IMG/VR virus record: IMGVR_UViG_3300000385_000012
Coordinates: 1 to 36,814 of that record
DNA from: a virus
Length of the DNA: 36,814 nucleotides
Reading direction: 5' to 3' (one strand)
Shown here: positions 36,663-36,814 of the stretch, one piece after another
Position numbering within the stretch: position 1 is the stretch's first letter
Layout: every line of letters begins with the position of its first letter
The notes under the pieces: generated by a model
The model's database searches: none
What the model was told of the DNA's origin: nothing
The model's input: the letters and a program-made list of their open reading frames with translations, nothing else
Made by a program: the position numbers and the translations under genes

Positions 36663-36814
36663 TGCTTATTGGCGCATTAAACCGCCTCGGAGTTATCACC
36701 AGGGCAGTTAGGCAGGCCATAGCCGACCTGTACGCCATAGGCGGCCAATCCCCCAAGCTCGTCGCTGATTTCGATGATGACTACTACCGAACGGGTGGTG
36801 CTACATCGACGTTC
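36662..36814 (+). CDS. Tail protein, N-terminal part (3' end outside window)
   Basis: The last 153 bases encode 51 residues, MLIGALNRLGVITRAVRQAIADLYAIGG and then ADFDDDYYRTGGATSTF, with no stop before the edge. The F-D-x2-D-Y-Y-R-x-G-G-x-x-S-T-F segment is a common start of phage spike or fibre proteins with later LamG-like domains. It may belong to the same gene as bases 3-545; joining base 36814 to base 1 breaks the frame, so some sequence would lie between. Confidence 0.7.
   Translation, partial: MLIGALNRLGVITRAVRQAIADLYAIGGQSPKLVADFDDDYYRTGGATSTF

Noticed and set aside
1-36814. tRNA genes, integrase, attachment sites or a lysogeny repressor
   Set aside because: I saw no cloverleaf, recombinase motif, or repressor-sized HTH gene; the small HTH protein alone does not support lysogeny.

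Overview
The window reads as most of the genome of a lytic, short-tailed (T7-like, podovirus-type) phage. It has a complete structural and packaging set on the plus strand: small terminase candidate, lysozyme, large terminase, portal, scaffold, major capsid protein, fibre, tail tube and nozzle proteins, three internal or ejection proteins, and lysis genes. A long oppositely oriented block holds replication and early genes. I see no integrase, repressor gene, ligase or tRNA. I also see no single-subunit RNA polymerase, although the replication module is of T7 type. Strong sigma-70 style promoters, many with an extended -10, suggest that the host polymerase does the transcription. Good Shine-Dalgarno sites, a candidate spanin and an enterobacterial-type LexA-box look-alike point to a Gram-negative host, perhaps a gammaproteobacterium. 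The family mix (adenosylcobalamin-dependent RNR, small basic DUF5872-like proteins, T7-type DNA polymerase) is typical of aquatic or marine phages, but the exact lineage cannot be named from sequence alone.

Layout. 1-545 is the 3' end of a tail spike or fibre gene whose 5' end may be the gene that runs off the other edge (36662-36814). The two edges do not join in frame, so sequence is missing. 542-3310 carries an HNH-AP2 homing endonuclease, a membrane protein, four overlapping small basic genes, two short helical genes and a zinc-ribbon gene. 3376-16899 is the virion and lysis block. 16820-31322 (minus strand) is the early and replication block. It contains, in transcription order, early small genes, primase-helicase, class II RNR, a small HTH protein, family A DNA polymerase, an SSB-like protein, 5'-3' exonuclease, HNH endonuclease, metallophosphoesterase, a DUF3310 protein and short membrane or unknown genes. 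31323-32216 is the only long gene-free stretch. It is a divergent control region with G/T-rich repeats, a helically phased array of DnaA-box-like 9-mers, a LexA-box-like palindrome, and a strong rightward promoter with a palindrome over its start point. 32217-36814 holds the packaging, lysozyme and portal genes.

The main unexplained signal is a 24-bp element present six times in the early block. It consists of the palindrome TGAGAAC-N-GTTCTCA followed by a conserved ACGCCATAG on the transcribed strand, and each copy sits between genes just ahead of a new ribosome-binding site. It could be a phage-specific promoter, a repressor operator (its 7-1-7 geometry resembles a Fur box) or an RNA-processing site. 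Other unexplained signals are a pair of near-identical promoters that share their transcribed start sequence, two promoters built over TTC-TGA stop codons, a large stem-loop ahead of the DNA polymerase operon, and a possible start-site switch that would give the lysozyme a signal peptide.
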